A DNA stretch of 52,896 nucleotides from SXOA01 sp051004015 (GCA_051004015.1 JBPCKT010000107.1:1-52896); one strand, 5' to 3'; numbered from the stretch's first letter, positions 26,490 to 35,123 are shown. Notes: a model not told the origin generated them from the sequence alone. A program made the numbers and translations.

Positions 26490-26980
26490 GAATGCTCCCA
26501 ATCCCCGTTAGCGATGTGTGACTCGATGACCAGCGGATGCATCTTGCGCGCCGACAGCAACCACGAACAGGCGGCCAGCCCTTGCCGCCCACAGAGTGCC
26601 GCCGTGACGAGCGTTCGAGGAGATCCTCCCCTCGCCCCCTTCCGCCTGGGAAAGGGTCAGCCTGTCGGCAGCGCAGCCCTGAACCTTGAGTCCAAGTCTC
26701 TAATGAAGAGTTTGCCGGATTTTCCCCCCGGAAGCAAACGGTTTCTTGGCAAGCTGTATCGCTAGCGGATGTTAACTATAACCATTTCAATACTTTACGA
26801 TTTGCGAAATTCTTTGAAGTTTTTTTCCCGCCCTGCCGACATGTCCCGTCGGCTGAATTCCCCAAACTTTGCAACATCCGCCCCTTGCGTGAAAACCTTA
26901 TCTGACCGCTACAATCGGATTAAACGGACCTGTCAAAACGCTCGCTTGTAATCCTGTTGTTTCTGCCCCATTGGTTCTCC
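26490..26980. other. Gene-free divergent intergenic region
   Basis: No gene is seen. The part next to the YTV gene is GC-rich, and the part next to the DUF1501 gene (about 26770-26960) is AT-rich and probably carries both promoters; a TACAAT box before the DUF1501 gene has no well-spaced -35. A 6-bp dyad GCCGAC/GTCGGC lies at 26835-26853. Confidence 0.5.
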
Positions 26981-28372
26981 ATGACACTCGAATCCACACG
27001 CCGCCGAGCCCTCGTGCAAATCGGGGCGCTCGGGCTGTGCGGGCTTTCGCTGCCGCGGGTGCTGCAAGCGGCGGTGGAACAGCCGCGCAACGTGCCGCGG
27101 GTCCAAAGTGTCATCCTCGTCTATCTGGATGGTGGGCCGAGCCATATCGACCTGTTCGACATGAGGCCCCAGGCGACTGCGGAGGTGCGGGGCCCGTTCC
27201 GGCCCATGGCGACCAGCGTGCCGGGAACGCAAGTCTGCGAGCATCTGCCTGGGATGGCCGCCCAGATGCACCGGATTTTGCAGGTCCGCAGCGTGCGGCA
27301 CGAGGAGACCGTGCATGATCCGGCGGTCTACCAGATGTTGACCGGCTACAAGCATCTCAGCAGTGCCGGCGATTTGAAAGTTGAACCCACCGACCATCCG
27401 CACATGGCGGCGGCGTTCTCGCAGGCGGACGGAGTGCCGGTCGTCATGCCGCGAGCGATGCAGACACCGGACCTGATGCGGATGGGCGGCCGTCTGCTGC
27501 CGGGCCAAAACGGAGGCATCCTGTCCCCTGCCTTCCAGCCGATTCTCGTCCCCGTCAGCCGCGACGGCCACGTTCAGCCCCCCAACTTTCGTGGTGCCGA
27601 GCAACTCACGCGCGAGCGGCTGATGGGGAGGACGCGGCTTGTCGAACAATTTAATGCCGAGCTCGCTGAGCTAGAAAGGGTAGGTCAATCAGGACGTCTG
27701 GATTCCTTCCGCCAGCAGGCGCTCGATATCGTCTCGTCGCCCCACGCGCAGCGAGCCTTTGATCTGGACCTGGAACCCGCCGCCACGCGGGAGCGTTACG
27801 GCCGGCACCGGCATGGGCAGGCGGTACTGCTCGCCCGCCGGCTTGTCGAAGCGGGGACGCGGTTTGTCACGGTTTACTGGGGAAATGAAGAACAGGACTG
27901 GGCCGACGGCCGCGGCAAACAGCTCGCCAACAACCCTTGGGATACTCATCGCAACCATTTTCCGCTCACGAAAGAGAGCCTTTGCCCGCGGGCCGATCAA
28001 ACGCTTTCCGCGTTGATTGAGGATTTGGCCCAGCGTGGTCTGCTGGAAAGCACGCTCGTCGTTTGGATGGGCGACTTCGGCCGCACCCCTACCATCTCCA
28101 AACCCTGGGCCAGCCGCGACCACTGGCCGCACGCCTTTACGATCCTGCTGGCCGGCGGCGGCACGCGCGGAGGCGAAGTTTACGGACGCACCGACAAGCA
28201 GGCGGCGGAGGTTGTGGACAAGCCGGTTTCTCCCGCCGATATCACCGCCACGCTCTTTGCCGCCCTCGGCGTGGACCCGGCCTCCGCCATTGCCACCGCC
28301 GCAGGCAAACTACACCGTCTCTCGTCGGGAAAAGTCGTGAGCGAGTGGTTTGGCAGGCCGCTCGGCTCCTAA
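26981..28372 (+). CDS. DUF1501 Tat-exported sulfatase/phosphatase-like protein
   Basis: A 463-residue protein starting MTLESTRRRALVQIGALGLC, a twin-arginine signal. The body carries the DUF1501 signatures VILVYLDGGPSHIDLFDM, GPFRPMATSVPGTQVCEHLPGMA, VVWMGDFGRTP and the C-terminal PADITATLFAALGVDP. The fold is related to alkaline phosphatases and sulfatases (metal Asp in LDGGPSH; DFGRTP). In planctomycetes such genes normally accompany a DUF1549/DUF1553 gene; here the partner is convergent and the two stop codons overlap. The substrate is unknown, possibly a sulfated or phosphorylated polymer. Confidence 0.92.
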   Translation: MTLESTRRRALVQIGALGLCGLSLPRVLQAAVEQPRNVPRVQSVILVYLDGGPSHIDLFDMRPQATAEVRGPFRPMATSVPGTQVCEHLPGMAAQMHRILQVRSVRHEETVHDPAVYQMLTGYKHLSSAGDLKVEPTDHPHMAAAFSQADGVPVVMPRAMQTPDLMRMGGRLLPGQNGGILSPAFQPILVPVSRDGHVQPPNFRGAEQLTRERLMGRTRLVEQFNAELAELERVGQSGRLDSFRQQALDIVSSPHAQRAFDLDLEPAATRERYGRHRHGQAVLLARRLVEAGTRFVTVYWGNEEQDWADGRGKQLANNPWDTHRNHFPLTKESLCPRADQTLSALIEDLAQRGLLESTLVVWMGDFGRTPTISKPWASRDHWPHAFTILLAGGGTRGGEVYGRTDKQAAEVVDKPVSPADITATLFAALGVDPASAIATAAGKLHRLSSGKVVSEWFGRPLGS

Positions 28373-30969
28373 TGAACGTACAAGAATTCGTTGCTGTTAA
28401 GTAGCACAAGCGCTGCCTGCACCCAGGCGGCACGGGCGGCGTCGGATTTCTGTGCGTCGGTAGGGGACGCGGAAGCATTCGCGAGCTTTTCCGCGGTGAG
28501 GGCGGACAGGAAGCTTGCGAGCACCTCTTTCTCCGCGGGTCGCGGCAAGCGCGAATAGAGCAGGCGGCAGGCGAAGTCGATGCGGGCCTCGTCCGTGGGG
28601 GGAGCTTCGCGGAGAATGCGGTCGGCGAGTGCGGCTGCGGATTGTTCCGTGAACGGGCCGTGGAGCATTGCCAGGGCTTGCAGCGGCACGATGGAGGCGC
28701 TTCGCTGCGGGCAGTTGACTTCCATCATCGGCACGTCGAACAGGTCCAGCATGGTGACGTGTTGGCTGCGGCGGACGATCAAGTAGATGCTGCGGCGGTT
28801 TCCGGCAGCATCGTCGGCTGTGATGACCGAGCCGTCTCCCAATTGTGACACAGCTGACGGCGAGCCGAACATGGAGCCGTTCAGCTTGCCGGCTGCGGCC
28901 AGTGTGCTGTCCCGCAGCATTTCGCCGCTATGCCGCGTGGCCCGCCAGTAGCTGAGCAGTTCGTTGTTCGGATCGGCAGCAAGTGAGGCGGCAGCGGGAG
29001 TCGACGCCTGACGCCAGGCGGTGGACGAGAGGAGTTGGCGGACCAGCTTCTTCTGCCCCCAGCCGGTGGCGACGAACTCAGTGGCCAGATAGTCCAGCAA
29101 TTGCGGATGGGTCGGCTTGACGCCGGAGCGGCCGAAGTTGGCGAGCGTGGGGACAATGCCACGGCCAAATTGTCGGGCCCAAACCCGATTGACCTGCACA
29201 CGGGCGGTGAGCGGATGGGACGGCTCGGTGAGCCACCGGGCCAGCGCTTCTCGCCGGCCCGTCGTTTTATATCCCGGCTTAGGCTCGAACTTGAAACTGA
29301 CCGGGGAGAGAACTTCCGGCACATTGGGCGGAATGACCGCACCGGGCTTGCTGTATTCGCCACGCAGCAGCAGCTTGCAATCAGCCGGCTTGTCGTCCAG
29401 ATCCGTCAGTCCGCGGAGCGTGACGATCTGCTGCTTAATCGCCGTTTCGCTGGCGATAACCGCATTGAGCTTGCCAGCTTGCTGCTGGTAATCGCTGCTC
29501 CATTTGACGAGGTCCGCATCGAGGAGTGAAACGCCGGGAGCGTACTTCGCTACGAGCGCCTTTTGTTCGTCGTTTCGCTTGTCGGTGGCGGCGAGCAGCG
29601 CGGCAGTGAGCTTCGCCACCAGGGCATCATCCTTTCCATCCGCTCCAAGAAGTCCGACAACGCGCTTCTTCTGATAGCGCGCAGTCAATTCCGCCACTTC
29701 CGCACGCAGCTCGGCCACCCGCTGATCCACTTTCTGATTGTGCGTGGTGATGCGTGCCTGCTCGGCTTCGGTGGCGAGCGGGATGCCGCGGACCTCGGAG
29801 GGTTGCCAGCGGGCGGGGTCGAGGGCGGAGGTGAAGATGGCTTGCAGGGCGTAGTAATCGCGGTGCGGGATAGGATCATACTTGTGCGTATGACAGCGAG
29901 CACATTGGATGGTCAGGCCGAGGAGGGCGGAGGAGACGATCTGCGTCGTGTCCGCCATCACCTGGTGGATTTCATTGGGCTCCGTGTAGCCAGGGTAAGT
30001 CGGGTCGCTGGCCGTTCGCAAGAAGCCGGTTGCCGCGAGTTGGCGAGTTTGCTCAGCCGACAGCTCTTCCGCCCGCCGCCAATCCGAAAGCTCGTCGCCG
30101 GCAAGCTGTTCCATCAAGAAGCGGTCATACGGCAGATCACTATTCATGGCTCCGATGACATAGTCTCGATACCGCCATGCCTCTGGGCGAAGCCGATCGG
30201 CCGCGAGATAGCCGTCGGAATCCGCATAGCCGGCGACGTCGAGCCAATGCCGCGCCGCGTGTTCGCCATAGCGGGGAGATGCTTGCAGTCGGTCGAAGAT
30301 GCGCTCGAAGACATCCGGCGCATGATCGGCGAGGAACTCGTCGAGATCTTGAACCTCGGGCGGCAGTCCGTGCAGGGCGAAGGTGGCGCGTCGGAGCAAG
30401 ACTTCCTTGGGTGCGTCTGGCGCGAACGAGAGTTGTTTCTCCTCCAGCCGGGCGAGCAGGAACATGTCAATTGCGGTGCGGACACGGTCAGCGTTCTTCA
30501 CCGCAGGCAGTGGAGGACGGACTGGCGAGACGAATGACCAGAACTTGCGGTCCTCCTGGCTAATTCTGCTGGGGGGCTCGGCCGCTTCGAGGGGTAGTTC
30601 CTTGTCGCCGGCAAGCGGAGCGCCGGCTGCGACCCAGCGGCGGAGCAGGTCAATCTGCTTGTCGTCGAGCTTTCCTTCCTCCTTCGGCGGCATTTCTCCC
30701 TTGGTGATTTTCTCGATCAGCAGGCTCTCGTCCGGCTTTCCTTCCACGAGCGCGGTTCCGCTATCGCCCCCTTTGACGAGCAGGTATTTCCGCCGCAGAT
30801 CCAGTCCTCCTTCCAGCTTCCCTTCGCCGTGGCATTTGACGCAGCGGGCCTGCAGGATGGGAGCTATGTGCGTTTCGAAGGTGATCCGCTCGTCGTCACC
30901 GCGCGAAGACGCCGCCGGCAAGAGGGCGGCGACAACAAGCAGACTCCAGCAGAAGTGCGTCTTTCCCAT
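28369..30969 (-). CDS. Secreted DUF1549/DUF1553 (PSCyt1/PSD1) protein
   Basis: An 866-residue exported protein. The signal peptide is MGKTHFCWSLLVVAALLPAA. The cytochrome-C-type motif is CVKCH (43-47), followed by MPPKEEGKL, DUF1549 (EVLLRRATFALHGLPPEVQD and LGLTIQCARCHTHKYDPI) and DUF1553 (HPLTARVQVNRVWARQFGRG, PHPQLLDYLA-type segment). Unlike the paralogue at 10027-13596 it has no discoidin insertion. I chose the ATG at 30969 that directly precedes the signal; the open frame is longer. The last four bases are shared with the convergent DUF1501 gene. Confidence 0.93.
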   Translation of the reverse strand: MGKTHFCWSLLVVAALLPAASSRGDDERITFETHIAPILQARCVKCHGEGKLEGGLDLRRKYLLVKGGDSGTALVEGKPDESLLIEKITKGEMPPKEEGKLDDKQIDLLRRWVAAGAPLAGDKELPLEAAEPPSRISQEDRKFWSFVSPVRPPLPAVKNADRVRTAIDMFLLARLEEKQLSFAPDAPKEVLLRRATFALHGLPPEVQDLDEFLADHAPDVFERIFDRLQASPRYGEHAARHWLDVAGYADSDGYLAADRLRPEAWRYRDYVIGAMNSDLPYDRFLMEQLAGDELSDWRRAEELSAEQTRQLAATGFLRTASDPTYPGYTEPNEIHQVMADTTQIVSSALLGLTIQCARCHTHKYDPIPHRDYYALQAIFTSALDPARWQPSEVRGIPLATEAEQARITTHNQKVDQRVAELRAEVAELTARYQKKRVVGLLGADGKDDALVAKLTAALLAATDKRNDEQKALVAKYAPGVSLLDADLVKWSSDYQQQAGKLNAVIASETAIKQQIVTLRGLTDLDDKPADCKLLLRGEYSKPGAVIPPNVPEVLSPVSFKFEPKPGYKTTGRREALARWLTEPSHPLTARVQVNRVWARQFGRGIVPTLANFGRSGVKPTHPQLLDYLATEFVATGWGQKKLVRQLLSSTAWRQASTPAAASLAADPNNELLSYWRATRHSGEMLRDSTLAAAGKLNGSMFGSPSAVSQLGDGSVITADDAAGNRRSIYLIVRRSQHVTMLDLFDVPMMEVNCPQRSASIVPLQALAMLHGPFTEQSAAALADRILREAPPTDEARIDFACRLLYSRLPRPAEKEVLASFLSALTAEKLANASASPTDAQKSDAARAAWVQAALVLLNSNEFLYVH

Positions 30970-31182
30970 AAGCAATCCATTATCCCCGGTTGATGTGTTC
31001 CTTGCCAGCCTGATGCGACAATTCCGCGATCGCCGCCGCGAAAAATTCTCGGTGAAGTAGGGCGACGATAGTATCCCTCGGGCGTTCGGGCTATCATGGC
31101 GACGTAACAAGAGGCGCGTTTTGGGGGGAAACGGACGGCGCGGGGGAACAGCGCGACGTGGACTTTCGGAAAGCACCTTGAT

Positions 31183-32373
31183 ATGTCCACCTCGGCTCAG
31201 CCGTTGGCGTTTGCTGCTGCACTTTCCACAAAATCAGACACCAAGCATGCGGCCGCGCAAGCCTGCGATTTGGCTCGCAATGACCTGCGCGGAGCGCCCG
31301 ATCTGGTGGTAGTCTTCTTTTCTCGCGAACATGCCGCCAAAGCGGACTCCCTCGCCGGCCAGCTTTGCGATTTGCTCGGAACCCAAAACGTGCTGGGATG
31401 CAGCGGTGAGTCGATTGTCGGCGTGGGACAGGAAGTGGAGGAAGGGCCGGCGCTCTCGCTGTGGCTGGCGAAATGGCCGGGGGTGACGGCTCGGTTGCTC
31501 AATCTCAATTTCGAGCGAACGCCCGAAGGGGGCATGATTCAAGGCTGGCCGGACGACGTCGCGGGCGAATGGCCCGAGGGCACCTTCCTGGTGCTGCTCG
31601 GCGAGCCTTACTCCTTTCCAGCCGACGCACTCCTTGAGCGGCTGAACGAGGATCGCGCCGGGGTGCCCGTGGTTGGCGGCATGGCCAGCGGAGGGTTGCA
31701 GCCAGGGGAAAATCGGCTGATCCTCGGCCGCAAAAGTTTCGCGGATGGAGCGGCTGCCGCCCTCATCAGCGGACCAGTGCGCCTGCGGACCATTGTCTCG
31801 CAGGGCTGCCGCCCGATTGGCCGGCACTTCATCGTCACCAAATCGGAGCGGAATATCATTCACGAGCTCGGCGGCAAGCCGGCCCTGATCCAGCTCAAGG
31901 AAATCTTTGACGAGCTTCCCAATCGCGAGAAGCTCCTCGTGCAGCGAGCGCCGCATTTGGGGCGCGTCGTCAGTGAATATCAGGAGCGGTTCGAGCAGGG
32001 GGACTTCCTGGTCCGCAACGTCATCGGCAGTGATCCTTCCGGCGCGATTGCGGTGACGGATTACATTCGCGTCGGCCAGACCGTGCAATTCCACATTCGC
32101 GACCAGGAGTCGGCTGATGCCGAGCTCAAGCAGCTCCTTGCAGCCGCCAAGAAACAAAAACCTTCCCCGCTCGGCGGCCTGCTCTTCACTTGCAACGGCC
32201 GCGGCACCCGCCTCTTCAGCCAGCCGCACCATGACGCGGCGGCAATTGAAAAAGCCCTCGGTAAAATCCCGCTGGCTGGGTTCTTTGCCCAAGGGGAACT
32301 CGGCCCCATCGGCAAGCAGAACTTCATGCATGGCTTTACCGCCAGCTTGGCGCTGTTTGAGGCGGTGCAGTAG
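31183..32373 (+). CDS. FIST-domain sensory protein
   Basis: A 396-residue cytoplasmic protein composed of FIST_N (about 25-215, with VVVFFSREHAAKADSL, VLGCSGESIVGVG and VVGGMASGG) and FIST_C (about 220-375, ending GGLLFTCNGRGTRLF and LAGFFAQGELGPIG). FIST domains are thought to bind small ligands such as amino acids and are usually linked to signalling domains. Here it stands alone, with no kinase, cyclase or methyl-accepting domain attached, and the neighbouring genes give no signalling partner. It is divergent from the DUF1549 gene. Confidence 0.9.
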   Translation: MSTSAQPLAFAAALSTKSDTKHAAAQACDLARNDLRGAPDLVVVFFSREHAAKADSLAGQLCDLLGTQNVLGCSGESIVGVGQEVEEGPALSLWLAKWPGVTARLLNLNFERTPEGGMIQGWPDDVAGEWPEGTFLVLLGEPYSFPADALLERLNEDRAGVPVVGGMASGGLQPGENRLILGRKSFADGAAAALISGPVRLRTIVSQGCRPIGRHFIVTKSERNIIHELGGKPALIQLKEIFDELPNREKLLVQRAPHLGRVVSEYQERFEQGDFLVRNVIGSDPSGAIAVTDYIRVGQTVQFHIRDQESADAELKQLLAAAKKQKPSPLGGLLFTCNGRGTRLFSQPHHDAAAIEKALGKIPLAGFFAQGELGPIGKQNFMHGFTASLALFEAVQ

Positions 32374-32473
32374 TCTTGCTGGTCTGTCGAAACCCGCTTC
32401 CGCGGGTTCTTTCTGTACAATGCAACAAAAGGTGGCAGCGGACTGCTACCAACACCTCTCGTCAGAGTGCCTC

Positions 32474-33415
32474 ATGACCTCCGGACCCCATTCCTCCATC
32501 CCTGTCGCCACCTCTCGCGAAAAGTTCGCCGCCAAACTGTTCGATACGCTCTGGGAAACCTATCGCCACCGAGTCTCCTACGTGGCGACATACGAGCAAC
32601 TCATCAAAGCGGCCAAGGCTACTTTTGTGAACGATCACATTGCCTTCCGCACCTTCGCCTGCGAGCAGCCGATGACGGGCATTGCCACCGTCTCACGGGT
32701 GTTCGAGGCGCTCGGCTACCGGGCGGCGGGGAGCTACCACTTCGAGGACAAACAGCTCTCGGCAATTCATTTCCAGCATACGAATCCGCAGTTCCCCAAG
32801 CTGTTCATCTCGGAACTGAAAGTTTGGGAGCTGCCCAAGGAGGCCCGCGAGATCATCCATCGCGCTGTACGGAGCCACCGGCCCAATGTCAGCGAAGAGG
32901 CACTGGCCGCGCTGCACAATCTGGATCGCGATCAAAGCCAGACCCAGGAGCTGCTGCCGGAGGTCGTTGGCCAATTCCACAGCCTCCCCTGGCTGCTGCC
33001 GCGGCGAGAGGACGTCGTGGCACTCAATGCCGTCAGCCAGTATGCCGCCTGGGTCCTGGTCCACGGCTACAACGTCAACCACTTCACCTCGCTCATCAAT
33101 TCGCACGGCGTGCCCGCCCTCGACGACATCGAGAAAACGATCGCGGCCCTGCAAAAGGCCGGCATCCCCATGAAAACGGAAATCGAGGGAGAACGCGGGA
33201 GCAAACTGAGGCAGACCGCGACCGAGGCGGTAAAGATCGACGTGGAAGTGCTGGATAAAGGCATCCCTGCCAAGATGCCCTGGACCTACGCCTACTTCGA
33301 GCTCGCCCAGCGGGATACCGTCATCGACCCCGAATCCGGCAAGCGAGTCCGCTTTGAAGGCTTTCTTGGTCCGCAGGCCACGAACCTGTTTGAGATGACG
33401 CGGGTGAAGACGTGA
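32474..33415 (+). CDS. DUF1338 (HglS-type) Fe(II) 2-oxoadipate dioxygenase/decarboxylase family protein
   Basis: A 313-residue protein of the DUF1338 family. Members convert 2-oxoadipate to D-2-hydroxyglutarate in lysine catabolism (HglS) and hold iron with two His and one Glu. Candidate ligands are His55 (FVNDHIAFRTF), His203 (HGYNVNHFT) and Glu276 (YAYFELAQRD). The ATG at 32474 was chosen because the domain starts soon after. No lysine-catabolic genes are adjacent. Its 3' end lies 12 bases from the distal attC of the integron and it is oriented against the cassettes, so it is a chromosomal flank rather than a cassette gene. Confidence 0.88.
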   Translation: MTSGPHSSIPVATSREKFAAKLFDTLWETYRHRVSYVATYEQLIKAAKATFVNDHIAFRTFACEQPMTGIATVSRVFEALGYRAAGSYHFEDKQLSAIHFQHTNPQFPKLFISELKVWELPKEAREIIHRAVRSHRPNVSEEALAALHNLDRDQSQTQELLPEVVGQFHSLPWLLPRREDVVALNAVSQYAAWVLVHGYNVNHFTSLINSHGVPALDDIEKTIAALQKAGIPMKTEIEGERGSKLRQTATEAVKIDVEVLDKGIPAKMPWTYAYFELAQRDTVIDPESGKRVRFEGFLGPQATNLFEMTRVKT

Positions 33416-33427
33416 GCCTACCTTTGC

Positions 33428-33527
33428 CGCCGAACGCAACAGTTCACCCGCCGGGGCCGCTGCAACGACGTGGTGTCTCGCGAAAATAGTATGCGGCCCC
33501 GGTCGGAGTGCAACGCTTGGTTCGGCG
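33428..33527 (-). repeat. attC site of cassette 2
   Basis: The outer boxes CGCCGAAC (33428-33435) and GTTCGGCG (33520-33527) are perfectly complementary. They are followed inward by 7-base unpaired spacers and an imperfect L-type box (TTCACCCG against TGCACTCCGA, leaving extra bases). A perfect 10-bp CCGGGGCCGC stem and an apical loop of about 32 bases follow. This single-strand fold is what integron integrases recognise. Confidence 0.85.
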
Positions 33528-33544
33528 GCGGCCAGTTCCAGAGA

Positions 33545-34069
33545 TCACGCCGATGCGCGCTCGCCAGAACTCTTGCGTGCCTCCCAACCCCAGTTGCCAT
33601 TGAAATCATTTACCGACAAAACGCATTTGGGCTTGAGCGCCAACGATGAAAACACGCCATCATTCCACGCGGCGGTAAGCGCCTCGGCAATCATCTTGCC
33701 AAAGTGGGTCGACAGAAAACGATCTGTCATCTTGGCTGCCACCTTCGAGGATTTGGTACCATCGGCCTCAATGAATGTCATCGAAGCTGTGTCCTCTGAT
33801 TCAGCGAACGCTTGCCAAGTCGGCCTCTGAAAAAGATCTCGCCATGCGACCTTTGAGACGTCGCCGTCAAATTCGAATTCGTCATCGGTGTTAAAGTCGA
33901 GTGCGATCCAGCCATCCTGAACGTAACAATATAGAGCGACAATCGCACCGATGGGTTTGGAAGAGGACTTCGCGGCCTTCCCTTTGGCCACGAGCGACAC
34001 CTTTTGGTGAATCCATTTCCGGAACTCGTTTGCTTCGAGTCGCAGGTCTATTGTCATGTCTTTTGCCAT
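33545..34069 (-). CDS. Integron cassette 2 ORF, unrecognised protein
   Basis: A 174-residue soluble acidic protein beginning MAKDMTIDLRLEANEFRKW. It has no signal peptide or membrane segment. It reads as an alpha/beta domain with strands such as GAIVALYCYV and GWIALDFN, an acidic patch (DDEFEFDGD), and a C-terminal segment (ALKPKCVLSVNDFNGNWGWEA). The size and acidity resemble immunity proteins, but no family is recognised and that is only an impression. AAGGTGG precedes the ATG. It has no own promoter in view and should be read from Pc through cassette 1. Confidence 0.8.
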   Translation of the reverse strand: MAKDMTIDLRLEANEFRKWIHQKVSLVAKGKAAKSSSKPIGAIVALYCYVQDGWIALDFNTDDEFEFDGDVSKVAWRDLFQRPTWQAFAESEDTASMTFIEADGTKSSKVAAKMTDRFLSTHFGKMIAEALTAAWNDGVFSSLALKPKCVLSVNDFNGNWGWEARKSSGERASA

Positions 34070-34118
34070 CGAGCCACCTTGAACAACGGGTCCAGCTTTG
34101 AAGTCTCAAGGATCAAGC

Positions 34119-34211
34119 CGCCGAACGACCAAGGTAACCCGGCGGCGGCCAGAAACCTTGGATTTGTGAAAACGCCCGATCCGCCGCTCGGGTTGACCGT
34201 CTTGTTCGGCG
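34119..34211 (-). repeat. attC site of cassette 1
   Basis: R boxes CGCCGAAC (34119-34126) and GTTCGGCG (34204-34211) pair perfectly. Inside are unpaired spacers (8 and 7 bases), then L boxes TAACCCG against TCAACCCGA, which leave extrahelical bases as in known attC sites. A perfect 7-bp GCGGCGG stem and an apical loop of about 30 bases complete the fold. The site starts four bases after the cassette-1 stop codon. Confidence 0.9.
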
Positions 34212-34214
34212 CGT

Positions 34215-34985
34215 TCACAGGCAGTTTGGGGGGCCAAGATAGATGAGGTTACCCGCTTCAACTGCATAATGATTGCAGCCAGTGGAAACGGCAGTCGTGT
34301 GACGTTGACTATCCAGCACTCCACCATTTCCACCGTGGCTACTGAGAGTGATGGTTACGTCGTGATAGATACAACGGCGCCACGTCTCATCATCGCCCGG
34401 TTCGATCTTGAAATAGCTATCATCTCCGCCGCCACAAGCTTTGCTAATCTTGACCCACACTGAAACATCACCGCGATTGGAAACAGTGATTCTGCTCTTT
34501 GCAGTCGCGTGAGGATCCCACGGCCAATTCGGCGGATGCGGAGGCCAGCTTGCGGTCGCAATATTTGGCGCATGCCAAGCACTTGCCATTGGCATTGATT
34601 CCGCCGCAGCCAAGCGAACGGATGACGGTGGTCCTGCAGCCGGTGGATTCCACGATTCGCCAAGACCAACCAATTGCTTCAACATTTCGGAAAGGGCTTT
34701 GCCCTCATCGGTTTTTGGATTTGCAAAGTGGACGCAAACGAAATCGTGCTGGTGGTCTTTGCAAGGGACTTTCCCCAAATGGTCGATTTTTTCGACGAGG
34801 GAAGCTGGAATTGGTATCCAGTGTTTGCAGTTGCTGCCGGGAGAGAAATCGAATGTAAGAATCCCCGGTGACTCAGATTCAGATTTCTTTGCGAGGCCAC
34901 GGACGCAGAGCGTCGTTGGCAGTTCGGGAATACCTGCTATCGAAGCGATTCCTTCGATGAACTTCTGCGGAGTGAACGTGTTCAT
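34215..34985 (-). CDS. Integron cassette 1 ORF, unrecognised protein
   Basis: A 256-residue protein of no family I recognise. The ATG at 34985 has AAAGGA upstream and lies 19 bases from the attI core, typical of a cassette gene. Residues 1-110 form an alpha/beta region (FIEGIASIAGIPELP, HDFVCVHFANP). A Pro/Trp/Ala-rich linker follows (ASWPPHPPNWPWDPHA). The last 85 residues look like a beta-sandwich (SRITVSNRGDVSVWVKISKA, WRRCIYHDVTITLSSHGG, LIYLGPPNCL). The C-terminal part could be a ligand-binding domain. Expected to be transcribed from Pc. Confidence 0.85.
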   Translation of the reverse strand: MNTFTPQKFIEGIASIAGIPELPTTLCVRGLAKKSESESPGILTFDFSPGSNCKHWIPIPASLVEKIDHLGKVPCKDHQHDFVCVHFANPKTDEGKALSEMLKQLVGLGESWNPPAAGPPSSVRLAAAESMPMASAWHAPNIATASWPPHPPNWPWDPHATAKSRITVSNRGDVSVWVKISKACGGGDDSYFKIEPGDDETWRRCIYHDVTITLSSHGGNGGVLDSQRHTTAVSTGCNHYAVEAGNLIYLGPPNCL

Positions 34986-35004
34986 GATTGATCCTTTTGT
35001 TGAA

Positions 35005-35036
35005 GCCGAACCATTGTTTATACAGACTACGTCCGC
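35005..35036 (-). other. attI-like recombination site
   Basis: On the cassette strand the core GTTCGGC (35011 to 35005) marks the junction between the integrase-proximal DNA and cassette 1. The same 7-mer forms the R' box of both attC sites, so the crossover G/TT positions line up. The adjacent 25 bases up to the Pc -10 box are the only candidate for the rest of attI; no integrase-binding direct repeats were identified. Confidence 0.7.
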
Positions 35037-35065
35037 ATAGTAACGGGGTCGAATCGCTTCGTCAA
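35037..35065 (-). promoter_or_regulatory. Cassette promoter Pc
   Basis: On the minus strand TTGACG (35065-35060), a 17-base spacer and TACTAT (35042-35037) form a near-consensus sigma-70-type promoter. It points into attI and the cassettes, with a start site near 35030. It sits between intI and attI. Confidence 0.8.
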
Positions 35066-35084
35066 TCAAAACGCCTTGGGAAGC

Positions 35085-35113
35085 TTGACATTGCTATCTT
35101 TCAAATGTACACT
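35085..35113 (+). promoter_or_regulatory. Integrase promoter P_intI
   Basis: TTGACA (35085-35090), a 17-base spacer and TACACT (35108-35113) form a near-consensus promoter directed at intI. Its -35 box is about 19 bases from that of Pc, back to back. Transcription would begin near 35120, at the foot of the leader hairpin. No LexA-type CTGT-N8-ACAG box overlaps it. Confidence 0.8.
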
Positions 35114-35123
35114 ACTGAACGGA

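Noticed and set aside
25533..26765. Long plus-strand frame opposite the YTV gene
   Set aside because: His/Leu/Arg-rich mirror of the repetitive YTV coding sequence with no domain.
33416..33427. DUF1338 gene as a third cassette
   Set aside because: It is oriented against the cassettes and no attC or attI core lies on its far side.
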